Origin: Methanospirillum sp.
GTDB taxonomy: Archaea; Halobacteriota; Methanomicrobia; Methanomicrobiales; Methanospirillaceae
Direction: 5' to 3'
DNA: 12,203 bases
Assembly (NCBI GenBank): GCA_028695895.1
Contig: JAQVIE010000015.1
Coordinates: forward strand, 1-12,203
The translations under genes were made by a program, and so were the position numbers. The notes below the pieces were generated by a model. The model worked only from the letters and a program-made list of their open reading frames with translations, searched no databases and was not told the DNA's origin. Below, in pieces: positions 1 to 7,258 of this stretch. Each line of letters begins with the position of its first letter. Position 1 is the stretch's first letter.

Positions 1-1851
1 GAAAAACTGCTCTGAAGAAAACTCCTGTACCGGGATGACTGCTGTGACCCGTTCTTCGCTTCTGAGGTCAAGAAGGTTTACTATTGCCTTGCCTTTGCTC
101 TGCCTGGAACCTTCAGGAATGTCAAAGACCCTGAGCCAGTAGGCACGGCCGGTTGATGTAAAGCAGAGGAGATGATCATGAGTATTGGCAACAAAGGCCT
201 GTTCTACATAATCTCCATCCTTGATAGAGATCCCCATGACCCCTCTTCCGCCACGACCCTGAACCCGGTAAGCGTCAACGTCCATGTGTTTGACATAATT
301 CTGATGGGTAAGGCAGACCAGAACCTGTTTGTTTGGAATAAGGTCTTCCCTGACTATCTCCTGAAGGTCACCGGTTATCTGAGTTCGTCTCTTGTCAGCG
401 TATTTTTCTCTGACTTCAAGGAGTTCACGTGAGATTTCTGCCCTGATATTGGCTTCAGATGACAAAAGTTCGATAAGTTTTCTTATCTCAGCCTCAAGCT
501 GTTCCCGTTCATCGACAAGCTTCTGTTTTTCAAGTGCAGCAAGCCGGCGAAGCTGCATCTGAAGAATAGCTCCGGCCTGGGCTTCATCAAGGGAAAATTT
601 GACAATAAGATTTTCTTTTGCCTCGTCAACAGTCTGGGCTGCACGAATGGTTGCAATTACCGCATCGATGTTGTCAATAGCATGGAGCAGACCACGAAGG
701 ATATGGACCCTGTTTTCTGCTTTTTTCTTGTCAAATTCGCTCCTTCTTGTAATGACTGTGATACGATGACGGACAAACTGTTCAATAAGGCCGATAAGTC
801 CGAGGATCTTTGGCTGCCGGTCAACGATTGCATAGTTGATGACACCAAAGGTACTTTCAAGAGCGGTGTGTTTGTAAAGGTGATTAAGAATCAGCTGAGG
901 TCTTGCATCTTTCCTGAGATCGATGACAATTCTCATCCCGTCTTTATCTGATTCGTCCCTGAGATCAGAAATTCCTTCAATTCTCTTATCCCTGACAAGA
1001 TCAGCTATATGTTCAATAAGTTTTGCTTTATTGACCTGGTATGGGATCTCGGTGATGATAATCTGATCTCTTTTGCCTGATTCATCTATTTCGGCTACAC
1101 CACGGACTGTGAGTTTTCCCTGTCCTGACAGGTATGCATTCTGAATACCCCCGGTCCCCATGATTATGCCACCGGTTGGAAAATCCGGACCTGGTATTAT
1201 CTGCATAAGCTCGTAAACCGTTGTTTCAGGATGTTGCAGGTAATGACAGACTGCATCGCATACCTCACCAAGGTTGTGAGGGGCCATTTTAGTTGCGATA
1301 CCGACAGCAATACCATCAGATCCGTTAATCAGAAGGTTTGGCAGTTTTGCAGGGAGAACAGACGGTTCCTGCAGGGATTCATCAAAGTTCGGGGTAAATT
1401 CGACCGTTTCTTTTTCAAGGTCAACAAGAAGTTCTTCTGCCTCTTTTTTCAGCCTGACCTCGGTATAACGCATTGCCGCAGGAGCATCACCATCAACTGA
1501 TCCAAAGTTACCCTGACCATCAACAAGCATCATCCGGTAGGAGAATGGCTGGGCCATCTTAACGATGGTGTCATAAATTGATGCATCACCATGCGGATGA
1601 TATTTACCCATGACATCTCCGACTACACGGGCAGATTTTTTATATGCCTTATCATGGGTGTTTCCCATCTCCCACATGGCATAAAGTGATCGCCGGTGAA
1701 CCGGTTTTAAGCCGTCCCTGGCATCAGGAATTGCACGACCGATGATAACTGACATTGCATAATCGATGTAGGAGGATTTCATCTCCTCTTCGATATTGAC
1801 CGGGTTTACTTTTGGTGTAAAAAGCGGCTGCTGGTTTTCATCAGATGTCAA
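1..1851 (-). CDS. gyrA: DNA gyrase subunit A, 3' end outside the window
   Basis: This is the breakage-reunion subunit of DNA gyrase, which with GyrB forms the A2B2 enzyme that introduces negative supercoils using ATP. The first 617 residues are in the window with no stop; the family is usually about 800 residues, so the rest of the C-terminal beta-pinwheel lies beyond base 1. Visible are the winged-helix region with [12 protein letters not shown] near residue 90, the catalytic tyrosine Tyr129 in [10 protein letters not shown] (codon at 1467-1465), and the GyrA box QGRGGRG at residues 531-537 (261-241), which separates gyrase from topoisomerase IV. I chose the TTG at 1851 because AGAGGTGA, a strong ribosome binding site, sits about 6 nt upstream inside the end of gyrB. 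No ATG in this frame precedes the conserved region. The gene overlaps gyrB by 11 nt, so the two are co-transcribed and probably translationally coupled. The residue matching E. coli Ser83 is Ala90. Confidence 0.95.
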   Translation of the reverse strand, partial: MTSDENQQPLFTPKVNPVNIEEEMKSSYIDYAMSVIIGRAIPDARDGLKPVHRRSLYAMWEMGNTHDKAYKKSARVVGDVMGKYHPHGDASIYDTIVKMAQPFSYRMMLVDGQGNFGSVDGDAPAAMRYTEVRLKKEAEELLVDLEKETVEFTPNFDESLQEPSVLPAKLPNLLINGSDGIAVGIATKMAPHNLGEVCDAVCHYLQHPETTVYELMQIIPGPDFPTGGIIMGTGGIQNAYLSGQGKLTVRGVAEIDESGKRDQIIITEIPYQVNKAKLIEHIADLVRDKRIEGISDLRDESDKDGMRIVIDLRKDARPQLILNHLYKHTALESTFGVINYAIVDRQPKILGLIGLIEQFVRHRITVITRRSEFDKKKAENRVHILRGLLHAIDNIDAVIATIRAAQTVDEAKENLIVKFSLDEAQAGAILQMQLRRLAALEKQKLVDEREQLEAEIRKLIELLSSEANIRAEISRELLEVREKYADKRRTQITGDLQEIVREDLIPNKQVLVCLTHQNYVKHMDVDAYRVQGRGGRGVMGISIKDGDYVEQAFVANTHDHLLCFTSTGRAYWLRVFDIPEGSRQSKGKAIVNLLDLRSEERVTAVIPVQEFSSEQFF

Positions 1852-3868
1852 GGTTTGTCACCTCTTTTGCATGCCGCTTGATAAAGTCACGACGGGCAGT
1901 TACATCCCCACCCATCAGCTTTTCAAAGATCTCGTTTGCATAAGCAGCATTCTCGATAATTACCCGTTTGAGCACCCTTGTCTCAGGGTCCATGGTGGTT
2001 GTCCAGAGCTGGGAAGCATTCATCTCTCCAAGACCTTTGTACCGCTGGACATTCACACCTTTTTCACCCATTTCCTGTAGTATTTCTTTCATTTCTTCTT
2101 CGGTGTAGGCATACTTTTCCTGCCTGCCTTTTGAAATCCGGTAAAGAGGCGGCTGTGCAAGATAGATATACCCGGCTTCGATGAGTGGCTGGAGATACCT
2201 GAAGAAGAAAGTCATCAGCAGAGTGCTGATATGGGCCCCGTCAACATCTGCATCGGTCATAATGATGATATGATGGTACCTGGCTTTTTCAATATCAAAT
2301 GATTCGCCAACGCCGGTTCCAATGGCTGAAATAAGTGCTTGGATCTCGTTGTTTTTAAGGATTTTATGAACTGTTGCTTTTTCAACATTCAGGATCTTGC
2401 CCCGGAGTGGGAGAATTGCCTGAAATCTTCTGTCACGTCCCTGTTTTGCACTGCCACCTGCAGAGTCTCCTTCCACTATATATATCTCGCTTTTTTCAGC
2501 AGAACGTTCAGAACAGTCTGCAAGTTTTCCAGGAAGACCTGATGATTCAAAAATACTTTTTCTTCTGGCAAGTTCCTTGGCTTTTCGTGCTGCCTCCCTG
2601 GCCTGGTATGCAAGCAATGCCTTATCAACAATTGCTGCCAGGTCTTTTGGATGTTCTTCAAAGTATTCACAGAGTGAGGAATAAACCAGTGAATCAACGA
2701 TTCCTCTGACTTCACTGTTTCCAAGTTTCATCTTGGTCTGGCCTTCAAACTGTGGATTTGCCAGCCTTATCGAGATAATTGCCGTCAGTCCTTCCCTTAC
2801 ATCATCGCCCTTGAGAGAGAGGTTTTGATCTTTTATTACCTTGTTCTCTTTGGCCATCTTGTTAATGGCCTTGGTAAGTGCAGATCTGAATCCTTCCAGG
2901 TGAGTTCCTCCCTCCTTGGTATTGACGCTGTTTACATAGGCAAATATTCTTTCAGAATAAGCTGTCGCATATTGTAAGGCAATGTCGACCTCAACCTTGT
3001 TTTCTTCATCTTTTCTGCAAAAGTAGATGACCGATTCATGGACCGGCTGAATTTCATTGTTGAGGTACCTTACATATTCGGAGATTCCCCCTTCATAGGA
3101 GAAGACCTCACAACATTCTTCAAGATCCTCGCACCGTTCATCAGCAATGCTGATAGTAACCCCTGAGTTCAGGAATGCAAGTTCGCGCATCCGGTGAGCA
3201 AGAACATCATAATCAAACTCAACGGTCTCAAATATTTTGGCATCAGGTTTGAACCTGATCATAGTCCCGGTTACTTTTGAAAGGTATTTTGCCAGGAAAT
3301 CTTCTTTTGTTTCAGGACAATCATCCGGAAGGCTTCCATACCTCCTGATATACCGGTCTTTTATCTCTTCATAATCTTCTTCTTCTTTCTCTATACATGT
3401 CTGCGGCAGACCCTGCGAAAATAGCATCCTGTATGAATACCCATGTTTCCAGACCGTGGCAGTCAGTTCAATAGACAATGCATTTACAACTGATACACCT
3501 ACACCGTGCAGGCCACCTGACACCTGGTAGGTATTTTTATCAAACTTTCCTCCTGCATGAAGGATTGTAAGCACCGTCTCCAAAGCGCTCTTGTTTTCAT
3601 TGTCCTTCATCAAATCAACAGGGATACCCCGCCCATTGTCTTCTACGCTAAGGCTGCCGTCCTCGTGAATTGTCACCTGAATGTGGGTACAATACCCTGC
3701 AAGAGCTTCATCGATGGCATTATCGACAACTTCATAGACAAGATGATGAAGGCCACGGCTATCGGTAGAACCGATATACATTGCAGGTCGTTCTCTGACA
3801 GGTGTCAGTCCCCGCAGTATTTTGATATTATCTGAATTGTATGTATTGGACAGATGAAAACCCCCCAA
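1841..3868 (-). CDS. gyrB: DNA gyrase subunit B
   Basis: This is the ATPase and TOPRIM subunit of DNA gyrase. The GHKL ATPase motifs are [10 protein letters not shown] (Glu46, Asn50), DNGRGIP at 77-83 and the ATP lid GGLHGVG at 118-124. The QTK loop lysine is at 377-379. The TOPRIM domain shows EGDSAGGSA at 466-474, DADVDGAHI at 539-547 and [10 protein letters not shown] at 608-617. At 675 residues it lacks the long extra domain of E. coli GyrB, as many bacterial and archaeal GyrBs do. A charged insert of roughly 35-40 residues (about 158-196, with a run of acidic residues) lies in the ATPase half where shorter GyrBs have a brief loop. The start is uncertain. The TTG at 3868 has no clear ribosome binding site, the only in-frame ATG is inside the conserved AMYIG segment, and a CTG at 3853 follows a GGGGGG run. 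The gene is followed directly by gyrA. Confidence 0.95.
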   Translation of the reverse strand: MGGFHLSNTYNSDNIKILRGLTPVRERPAMYIGSTDSRGLHHLVYEVVDNAIDEALAGYCTHIQVTIHEDGSLSVEDNGRGIPVDLMKDNENKSALETVLTILHAGGKFDKNTYQVSGGLHGVGVSVVNALSIELTATVWKHGYSYRMLFSQGLPQTCIEKEEEDYEEIKDRYIRRYGSLPDDCPETKEDFLAKYLSKVTGTMIRFKPDAKIFETVEFDYDVLAHRMRELAFLNSGVTISIADERCEDLEECCEVFSYEGGISEYVRYLNNEIQPVHESVIYFCRKDEENKVEVDIALQYATAYSERIFAYVNSVNTKEGGTHLEGFRSALTKAINKMAKENKVIKDQNLSLKGDDVREGLTAIISIRLANPQFEGQTKMKLGNSEVRGIVDSLVYSSLCEYFEEHPKDLAAIVDKALLAYQAREAARKAKELARRKSIFESSGLPGKLADCSERSAEKSEIYIVEGDSAGGSAKQGRDRRFQAILPLRGKILNVEKATVHKILKNNEIQALISAIGTGVGESFDIEKARYHHIIIMTDADVDGAHISTLLMTFFFRYLQPLIEAGYIYLAQPPLYRISKGRQEKYAYTEEEMKEILQEMGEKGVNVQRYKGLGEMNASQLWTTTMDPETRVLKRVIIENAAYANEIFEKLMGGDVTARRDFIKRHAKEVTNLDI

Positions 3869-3898
3869 AATATATGTGGTGAGAAAATGTGTCCAATA
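3844..3898 (-). promoter_or_regulatory. gyrB upstream region: TATA-like box between 9-bp inverted repeats
   Basis: TATTGGACA at 3844-3852 and TGTCCAATA at 3890-3898 are perfect inverted copies. Their midpoint (3871) falls on a minus-strand TATA-like sequence, CATATATTTT, at about 3867-3876. The symmetry suggests a repressor or supercoiling-responsive operator at the gyrB promoter. A second TATA candidate, TTATAC at about 3911-3916 on the minus strand, would place initiation near 3888, inside the distal repeat arm, and fits the 3868 start better. Which box is used cannot be decided by reading. Confidence 0.4.
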
Positions 3899-3957
3899 TC
3901 ATTGGTGTTTGTATAACTAAAACATGGTGATTCAGGTACACATTAATGAGAGAAAAA

Positions 3958-4920
3958 TCAGAAAAAAGATGATTCTTTCCTGACTTCACGCACTGATTTC
4001 ATGAAAAATAGCCCGATAACGACGAAAGTAATCAATGGAGAGAGAAATTCAGGGATATGGTATCCAAAGCTGTTTATGAGCATTACGATCCCAAGACAGA
4101 AGATTGAGTACATTGCTCCGTTTTTTAAATACTTGTATTTTTTTATCCTGTCAATATTGCTAACGGTTATCTGTCTGACTGCAATAGCTCCAAGGGCATT
4201 TCCGATAAGGATGAGCGGAACCAGCATTGTAAATGCAAAAGCTCCAATTACCCCGTCTATTGAGAATGTTGCATCTATTACCTCCAGGTACAGGATCTTA
4301 CTAATGTCAGACATATTACTACCTTTGAGTTTTTGTTCATGCAGTTCTGCATTCTGGCGAAAGCCATGTACGATGAAAAAAGCCGTAGATCCCACGACTG
4401 CCCCAAATGCCATCATCGCGTTTTTCTCTATTGCAAACCAGACAATAATCATGAGCAGTATGGATACAACTGCATAAAACCACACGCCTTTGGAAAAAAA
4501 ATATGATTCTCCCCTTATTCCATAATGTTTCTCTTCAAGAAAGAGCCAGTGAAAGAATAGAAAGATAAGAAATGTTCCTCCGCCTATCAGCAAGATTGGT
4601 GAAGATGCCTTAATAGCTTCTTCAATATCCGGATTATCACTGAACATGGCGGTAAATGCTTCCCATGGAGTCAGCTCAGGAGTTGATCCCCAGACCAGCA
4701 ACAGGGGAAGCAGACCACGAACCAAAAATACTGCAAATAACATGCCCCAGAGAAGAAACCATCTCTGATATTTTGGTTGCATGGTACTGAGAACTTCTGC
4801 ATTAATGATGGCATTGTCAATACTGCAGATGATCTCAAACATGCAAAGACCTGTTATGGTCAGGATGATTGCGAATAATTCCACAAGAGGAGGTATGAAC
4901 GAAAAGAATATGAATATCAT
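3958..4920 (-). CDS. DUF475/TerC-like integral membrane protein
   Basis: This is a 320-residue polytopic membrane protein of the DUF475 family, related to TerC. It has roughly eight to nine hydrophobic segments, starting at residues 5-30. Two signature motifs are visible: EIICSIDNAIIN at 29-40 and EVIDATFSIDGVIGAFAFT at 213-231. Both carry acidic residues inside membrane segments, which in the TerC superfamily are thought to bind or move metal ions (Mn2+ export in bacterial relatives). The substrate here is unknown. The ATG at 4920 is supported by AAAGGATGA 8 nt upstream. It lies on the same strand as gyrB with an 89-bp gap that contains a T-rich stretch just after its stop (minus-strand TTTTTCTCTC), so it is probably a separate transcription unit. 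Confidence 0.85.
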   Translation of the reverse strand: MIFIFFSFIPPLVELFAIILTITGLCMFEIICSIDNAIINAEVLSTMQPKYQRWFLLWGMLFAVFLVRGLLPLLLVWGSTPELTPWEAFTAMFSDNPDIEEAIKASSPILLIGGGTFLIFLFFHWLFLEEKHYGIRGESYFFSKGVWFYAVVSILLMIIVWFAIEKNAMMAFGAVVGSTAFFIVHGFRQNAELHEQKLKGSNMSDISKILYLEVIDATFSIDGVIGAFAFTMLVPLILIGNALGAIAVRQITVSNIDRIKKYKYLKNGAMYSIFCLGIVMLINSFGYHIPEFLSPLITFVVIGLFFMKSVREVRKESSFF

Positions 4921-4945
4921 CTATTGTTTCATCCTTTACAGGTTG

Positions 4946-4980
4946 AAATTCTGACTAATATCGGTATGATTTTTTAAGAA
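4946..4980 (-). promoter_or_regulatory. Possible promoter for the DUF475 gene
   Basis: The minus-strand sequence TTCTTAAAAAATC (about 4967-4979) resembles an archaeal AT-rich box A. It would place transcription start near 4947, giving an untranslated leader of about 27 nt that includes the AAAGGATGA ribosome binding site. No BRE is obvious, so the call is weak. Confidence 0.3.
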
Positions 4981-5022
4981 GTGATTAGACAGAGCACACT
5001 TGCCTTTCCTGAAGACCAGTAT

Positions 5023-5035
5023 ACTATATATATCC
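5023..5035 (+). promoter_or_regulatory. TATA box upstream of the lipoprotein remnant
   Basis: ACTATATATATCC is a strong TATA-like element on the plus strand, with its centre about 22 bp before the ATG at 5050. That spacing is slightly short for a leaderless transcript. The element is nearly symmetric, so it could also serve the minus strand, where it would give a leader of about 85 nt for the DUF475 gene. Confidence 0.4.
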
Positions 5036-5049
5036 GGTTTACCTACCCG

Positions 5050-5150
5050 ATGGTATAGAAGAACCAGATTCTTCTTGCCACTGCACTTATTGCACTTATA
5101 CTGGTATTTTGCATCTTTTCATCCGGATGTGTTAAACAGGATTTCTTTTT
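5050..5150 (+). pseudogene. Remnant of a lipoprotein gene: signal peptide with lipobox, TAG at codon 3
   Basis: Reading from ATG 5050 gives M-V-stop-KNQILLATALIAL, continuing ILVFCIFSSGCVKQ. This is a charged start, a long hydrophobic core and a lipobox-like SSGC, the pattern of an archaeal or bacterial lipoprotein signal peptide. The third codon is TAG (5056-5058), and no ATG, GTG or TTG lies between it and the hydrophobic core. After about residue 35 the frame runs into a T-rich stretch (5144-5152) and then antisense into the DUF126 gene, ending at a TGA at 5296, with nothing recognisable. I read it as the promoter-proximal stub of a lipoprotein gene whose body has been lost. TAG readthrough as pyrrolysine is possible in some methanogens but is not supported here. 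It accounts for most of the 230-bp gap. Confidence 0.45.
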
Positions 5151-5555
5151 TTATCCGGTGATGGTCAGGGTTCCGTCTGTCCCGTTAACCATGGCCTCCT
5201 TACCTGTAGGAAGGCTGGTAAGCGGGGTTCCAATCCGGTCAATCATTGGTATCTTACCCATGATGGCTCCGACAGCAATAATAGTCTCAGCTTCCTGATT
5301 GATGATGGCTGCAGGGGCATGACCGTTGCGCGAGAGTGCATAAAGGATGTAACTCCCAACAGTTGATCCTTTTCCATATTCAAAAACCAGAACTGACCCG
5401 GTTATGTCTTTTCCTTCAAGGGGGTGACCCCGTTCCAATATTATCCCGGTTTCCGGATCCACACCGGAGAGAAACGAGATTGGATCAGGGCCTATAAGCA
5501 GGGGTCCTTTTCCAATACCGCGGGATATTCCACGCCCATGTAGTATCATGCACAC
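5151..5555 (-). CDS. DUF126 protein, aconitase-X swivel domain / phosphomevalonate dehydratase small subunit-like
   Basis: This 134-residue protein has the small-subunit fold of the aconitase X family. In archaea the large (DUF521) and small (DUF126) subunits together form phosphomevalonate 5-dehydratase of the modified mevalonate pathway to isoprenoid lipids; other AcnX enzymes act on hydroxyproline-related compounds. The signature GKGSTVGSYILY at 61-72, with the conserved serine at 64, is present, as are GHPLEGKDITGSVLVFEY (43-60) and the C-terminal strand region. The length is normal. The large-subunit partner, often adjacent in other genomes, is not in this window. The reading starts at GTG 5555; an ATG two codons in (5549) is equally possible. 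No ribosome binding site is evident, which fits a leaderless transcript from the divergent promoter shared with PAN1. Confidence 0.8.
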   Translation of the reverse strand: MCMILHGRGISRGIGKGPLLIGPDPISFLSGVDPETGIILERGHPLEGKDITGSVLVFEYGKGSTVGSYILYALSRNGHAPAAIINQEAETIIAVGAIMGKIPMIDRIGTPLTSLPTGKEAMVNGTDGTLTITG

Positions 5556-5591
5556 TCACGTATAAGTAGAACGACTAAATAATTATGTACT
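5556..5591. promoter_or_regulatory. Compact divergent promoter, DUF126 gene / PAN1
   Basis: Only 36 bp separate the two divergent starts. On the plus strand CGTATAAGTAG (5559-5569) has its TATA centre about 27 bp before the PAN1 ATG, which predicts a leaderless PAN1 mRNA; no Shine-Dalgarno sequence precedes that ATG. On the minus strand AATTATTTAG (about 5576-5585) lies about 26 bp from the DUF126 GTG and could act likewise, though it is a poorer match. Confidence 0.55.
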
Positions 5592-6755
5592 ATGGATCAG
5601 CCTCTTGCACGTATTTCCTGTGAAAATGAGATTTACTATCAGATTCGGATCCAGGAGATGGAGGCCCAGAATCTTGAGTTGTCAATCCGTACAGAGGAAT
5701 TAATCAAGGAAAATTCCGTCCTGAAAAGAGAGAATTCGCAGCTTAAACGAATGCCTCTCTTTGTTGCACTGGTAGTGGACATCTTTAAAAGTGGTGAGAT
5801 TTACCTGCGTCAGATGGGAAACAACCAGGAGTATGTCACTTTTGTTAATGACGAACTACGACAGTTACTTTACCCTGGTTGTAAAGTTGCTGTGAACAAT
5901 GCCCTTTCTGTAGTCAAAGTTCTTGAAGAGACATATGATTCCAGGGTAAGGGTTATGGAACTTGAGGAATCCCCTGACGTGACATTTGAACATGTCGGAG
6001 GTCTGACCACCGAGATTGAAGAGATTCGGGAAGCGGTTGAATATCCCCTGACGATGCCTGAAGTGTTTGAACGGATAGGCGTTGAACCACCAAAAGGGAT
6101 ACTTCTCCATGGACCGCCTGGAACCGGAAAGACCCTGCTTGCCAAGGCAGTTGCTCACAATGCAAAAGCCACTTTCATCCGCATGAGCGGAAGTGAACTT
6201 GTCCACAAGTTCATTGGTGAAGGTGCCCAGATGGTTCGTGAGCTCTTTTCACTTGCACGGGACCGGGCACCATCAATTGTGTTTATCGATGAGATTGATG
6301 CTATAGGGACCATGAGAACCAATGACGGTACAAGTGGAAGTGCTGAGGTGCAGCGTACACTTATGCAACTACTGGCCGAGATGGATGGATTTGATAACCG
6401 GGGTGATGTCAGGATCATGGCAGCAACCAACAGGATAGATATTCTGGATGCAGCTCTCCTTCGGCCTGGACGTTTTGACAGGATAATCGGGATACCTGTC
6501 CCGGATATCATTGCCAGAGAAGATATAATACAAATCCACACAAGAAAAATGACCCTTTCTCCTGATGTTAACTTTGCTGAGATAATACTTCTTACCGAAG
6601 GGATGACTGGAGCCCAGATCCAGGCAGTCTGCAGGGAAGCTGGTATGTTTGCCGTTCGTAAGAGTGCATTTGAAGTAACAAACCAGGATCTACTTGATGC
6701 CATAAACAAAGTAACAGGCGATGGGCATGAAATTGAAGAGCGGATGTTCCGCTAA
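5592..6755 (+). CDS. pan: Proteasome-activating nucleotidase (PAN), first copy
   Basis: This hexameric AAA+ ATPase unfolds substrates and feeds them into the archaeal 20S proteasome in the cytosol. Over 387 residues the order is an N-terminal coiled coil (about 13-53), an OB domain (about 55-128), then the AAA+ module. The module has pore loop KFIGEG at 206-211, Walker A GPPGTGKT at 174-181, Walker B IVFIDEID at 229-236, sensor-1 Asn280 in ATNR and the arginine-finger region RPGRFDR at 291-297. The C-terminus is MFR, a variant of the HbYX motif that docks into the 20S alpha ring, with Phe in place of Tyr. The pore loop has Phe where PAN2 has Tyr. The ATG has no ribosome binding site but a TATA box 27 bp upstream, so the mRNA is probably leaderless. 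A second PAN gene lies convergently downstream. Confidence 0.93.
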   Translation: MDQPLARISCENEIYYQIRIQEMEAQNLELSIRTEELIKENSVLKRENSQLKRMPLFVALVVDIFKSGEIYLRQMGNNQEYVTFVNDELRQLLYPGCKVAVNNALSVVKVLEETYDSRVRVMELEESPDVTFEHVGGLTTEIEEIREAVEYPLTMPEVFERIGVEPPKGILLHGPPGTGKTLLAKAVAHNAKATFIRMSGSELVHKFIGEGAQMVRELFSLARDRAPSIVFIDEIDAIGTMRTNDGTSGSAEVQRTLMQLLAEMDGFDNRGDVRIMAATNRIDILDAALLRPGRFDRIIGIPVPDIIAREDIIQIHTRKMTLSPDVNFAEIILLTEGMTGAQIQAVCREAGMFAVRKSAFEVTNQDLLDAINKVTGDGHEIEERMFR

Positions 6756-6760
6756 AACTG

Positions 6761-6766
6761 TTTTTT
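6761..6766 (+). terminator. Oligo-T tract after PAN1
   Basis: Six consecutive T follow 5 nt after the PAN1 stop. Oligo-T tracts act as intrinsic archaeal terminators, but the next ORF begins at 6767, so termination here could be partial. Confidence 0.3.
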
Positions 6767-7213
6767 ATGAATCTGCTGATATTCAGCAGACCGGGAATTC
6801 GAATATTTCAGGAGTTGAGAAGTTCAGAAACAGCCTGGAATGCTCTTCGTTTTTATGAACATAAAGAAATCCCGGTCGGCGTTGTTATCCAGGTGAGTTC
6901 ATTGTCTGCGGCCATTTCCCTGGCTTCTGACCTGAAATATTTTATCAGGAGATATGGGGCAGATCACCTTTTTGAGATTATTTCTGGTGTTTACTGTACA
7001 CCTTCGGTTGCAATATCCCGTTATGTCATAAGGCAGCCACCAATAGAACCCTGGCCATGGAAGATCTGGTACTGGGTAAAAGGTGATGGAAATATCGAAA
7101 AATATGAAATGTATCCAGCGTCATGCACCTTTGACGATAACCAGACCAGGGGAGGATATGTATTTGAGGTTCACTGTTCTGAAGATGAATATTCAGTATT
7201 CCGTTTCCTGTGA
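6767..7213 (+). CDS. Unrecognised 148-residue protein between two PAN genes
   Basis: I do not recognise this protein. It has no signal peptide and no clear membrane helix, so it is probably cytosolic and soluble. It combines an N-terminal MNLLIFSRPG strand, an Ala/Ser-rich central region with VGVVIQVSSLSAAISLASDL (38-57), a Trp-rich stretch EPWPWKIWYW at 94-103 and an acidic, aromatic C-terminus ending YSVFRFL. The gene starts 11 nt after the PAN1 stop in a different frame, on the same strand, which suggests co-transcription and perhaps a role linked to proteolysis (inference only). No Shine-Dalgarno sequence precedes the ATG, and an 8-bp hairpin lies immediately inside the coding start. Codon use looks like the neighbours. 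It is convergent with PAN2. Confidence 0.7.
   Translation: MNLLIFSRPGIRIFQELRSSETAWNALRFYEHKEIPVGVVIQVSSLSAAISLASDLKYFIRRYGADHLFEIISGVYCTPSVAISRYVIRQPPIEPWPWKIWYWVKGDGNIEKYEMYPASCTFDDNQTRGGYVFEVHCSEDEYSVFRFL
6772..6790. repeat. Perfect 8-bp inverted repeat at the start of the 148-residue ORF
   Basis: TCTGCTGA (6772-6779) and TCAGCAGA (6783-6790) are perfect inverted copies separated by TAT. In the mRNA they would form a compact hairpin starting 3 nt after the start codon. They could restrict initiation or mark the 3' end of PAN1 transcripts. The structure may also be fortuitous. Confidence 0.4.
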
Positions 7214-7219
7214 ATTGTT

Positions 7220-7246
7220 AACCTTAAAAATCAGGTTGTAAAAAAT
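7220..7246. terminator. Possible bidirectional terminator between convergent genes
   Basis: AACCT (7220-7224) and AGGTT (7233-7237) form a 5-bp inverted repeat with an A-rich loop. On the minus strand a T6 tract (about 7240-7245) and a second TTTTT tract (about 7226-7230) follow the PAN2 stop. The 45-bp gap between the two convergent stops is the expected place for termination. The hairpin itself is weak. Confidence 0.4.
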
Positions 7247-7258
7247 AGGCAATGGATT

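Noticed and set aside
4001..4477. 158-codon plus-strand ORF
   Set aside because: It lies antisense within the clear DUF475 membrane protein gene and has no ribosome binding site or recognisable family.
5056..5058. TAG read as pyrrolysine
   Set aside because: The protein body after the signal peptide is missing and no pyl genes are visible, so a decayed stub is more likely.
6155..6709. 184-codon minus-strand ORF inside PAN1
   Set aside because: It is the antisense shadow of the conserved AAA+ coding region, rich in Ser, Ile and Arg as such shadows are.
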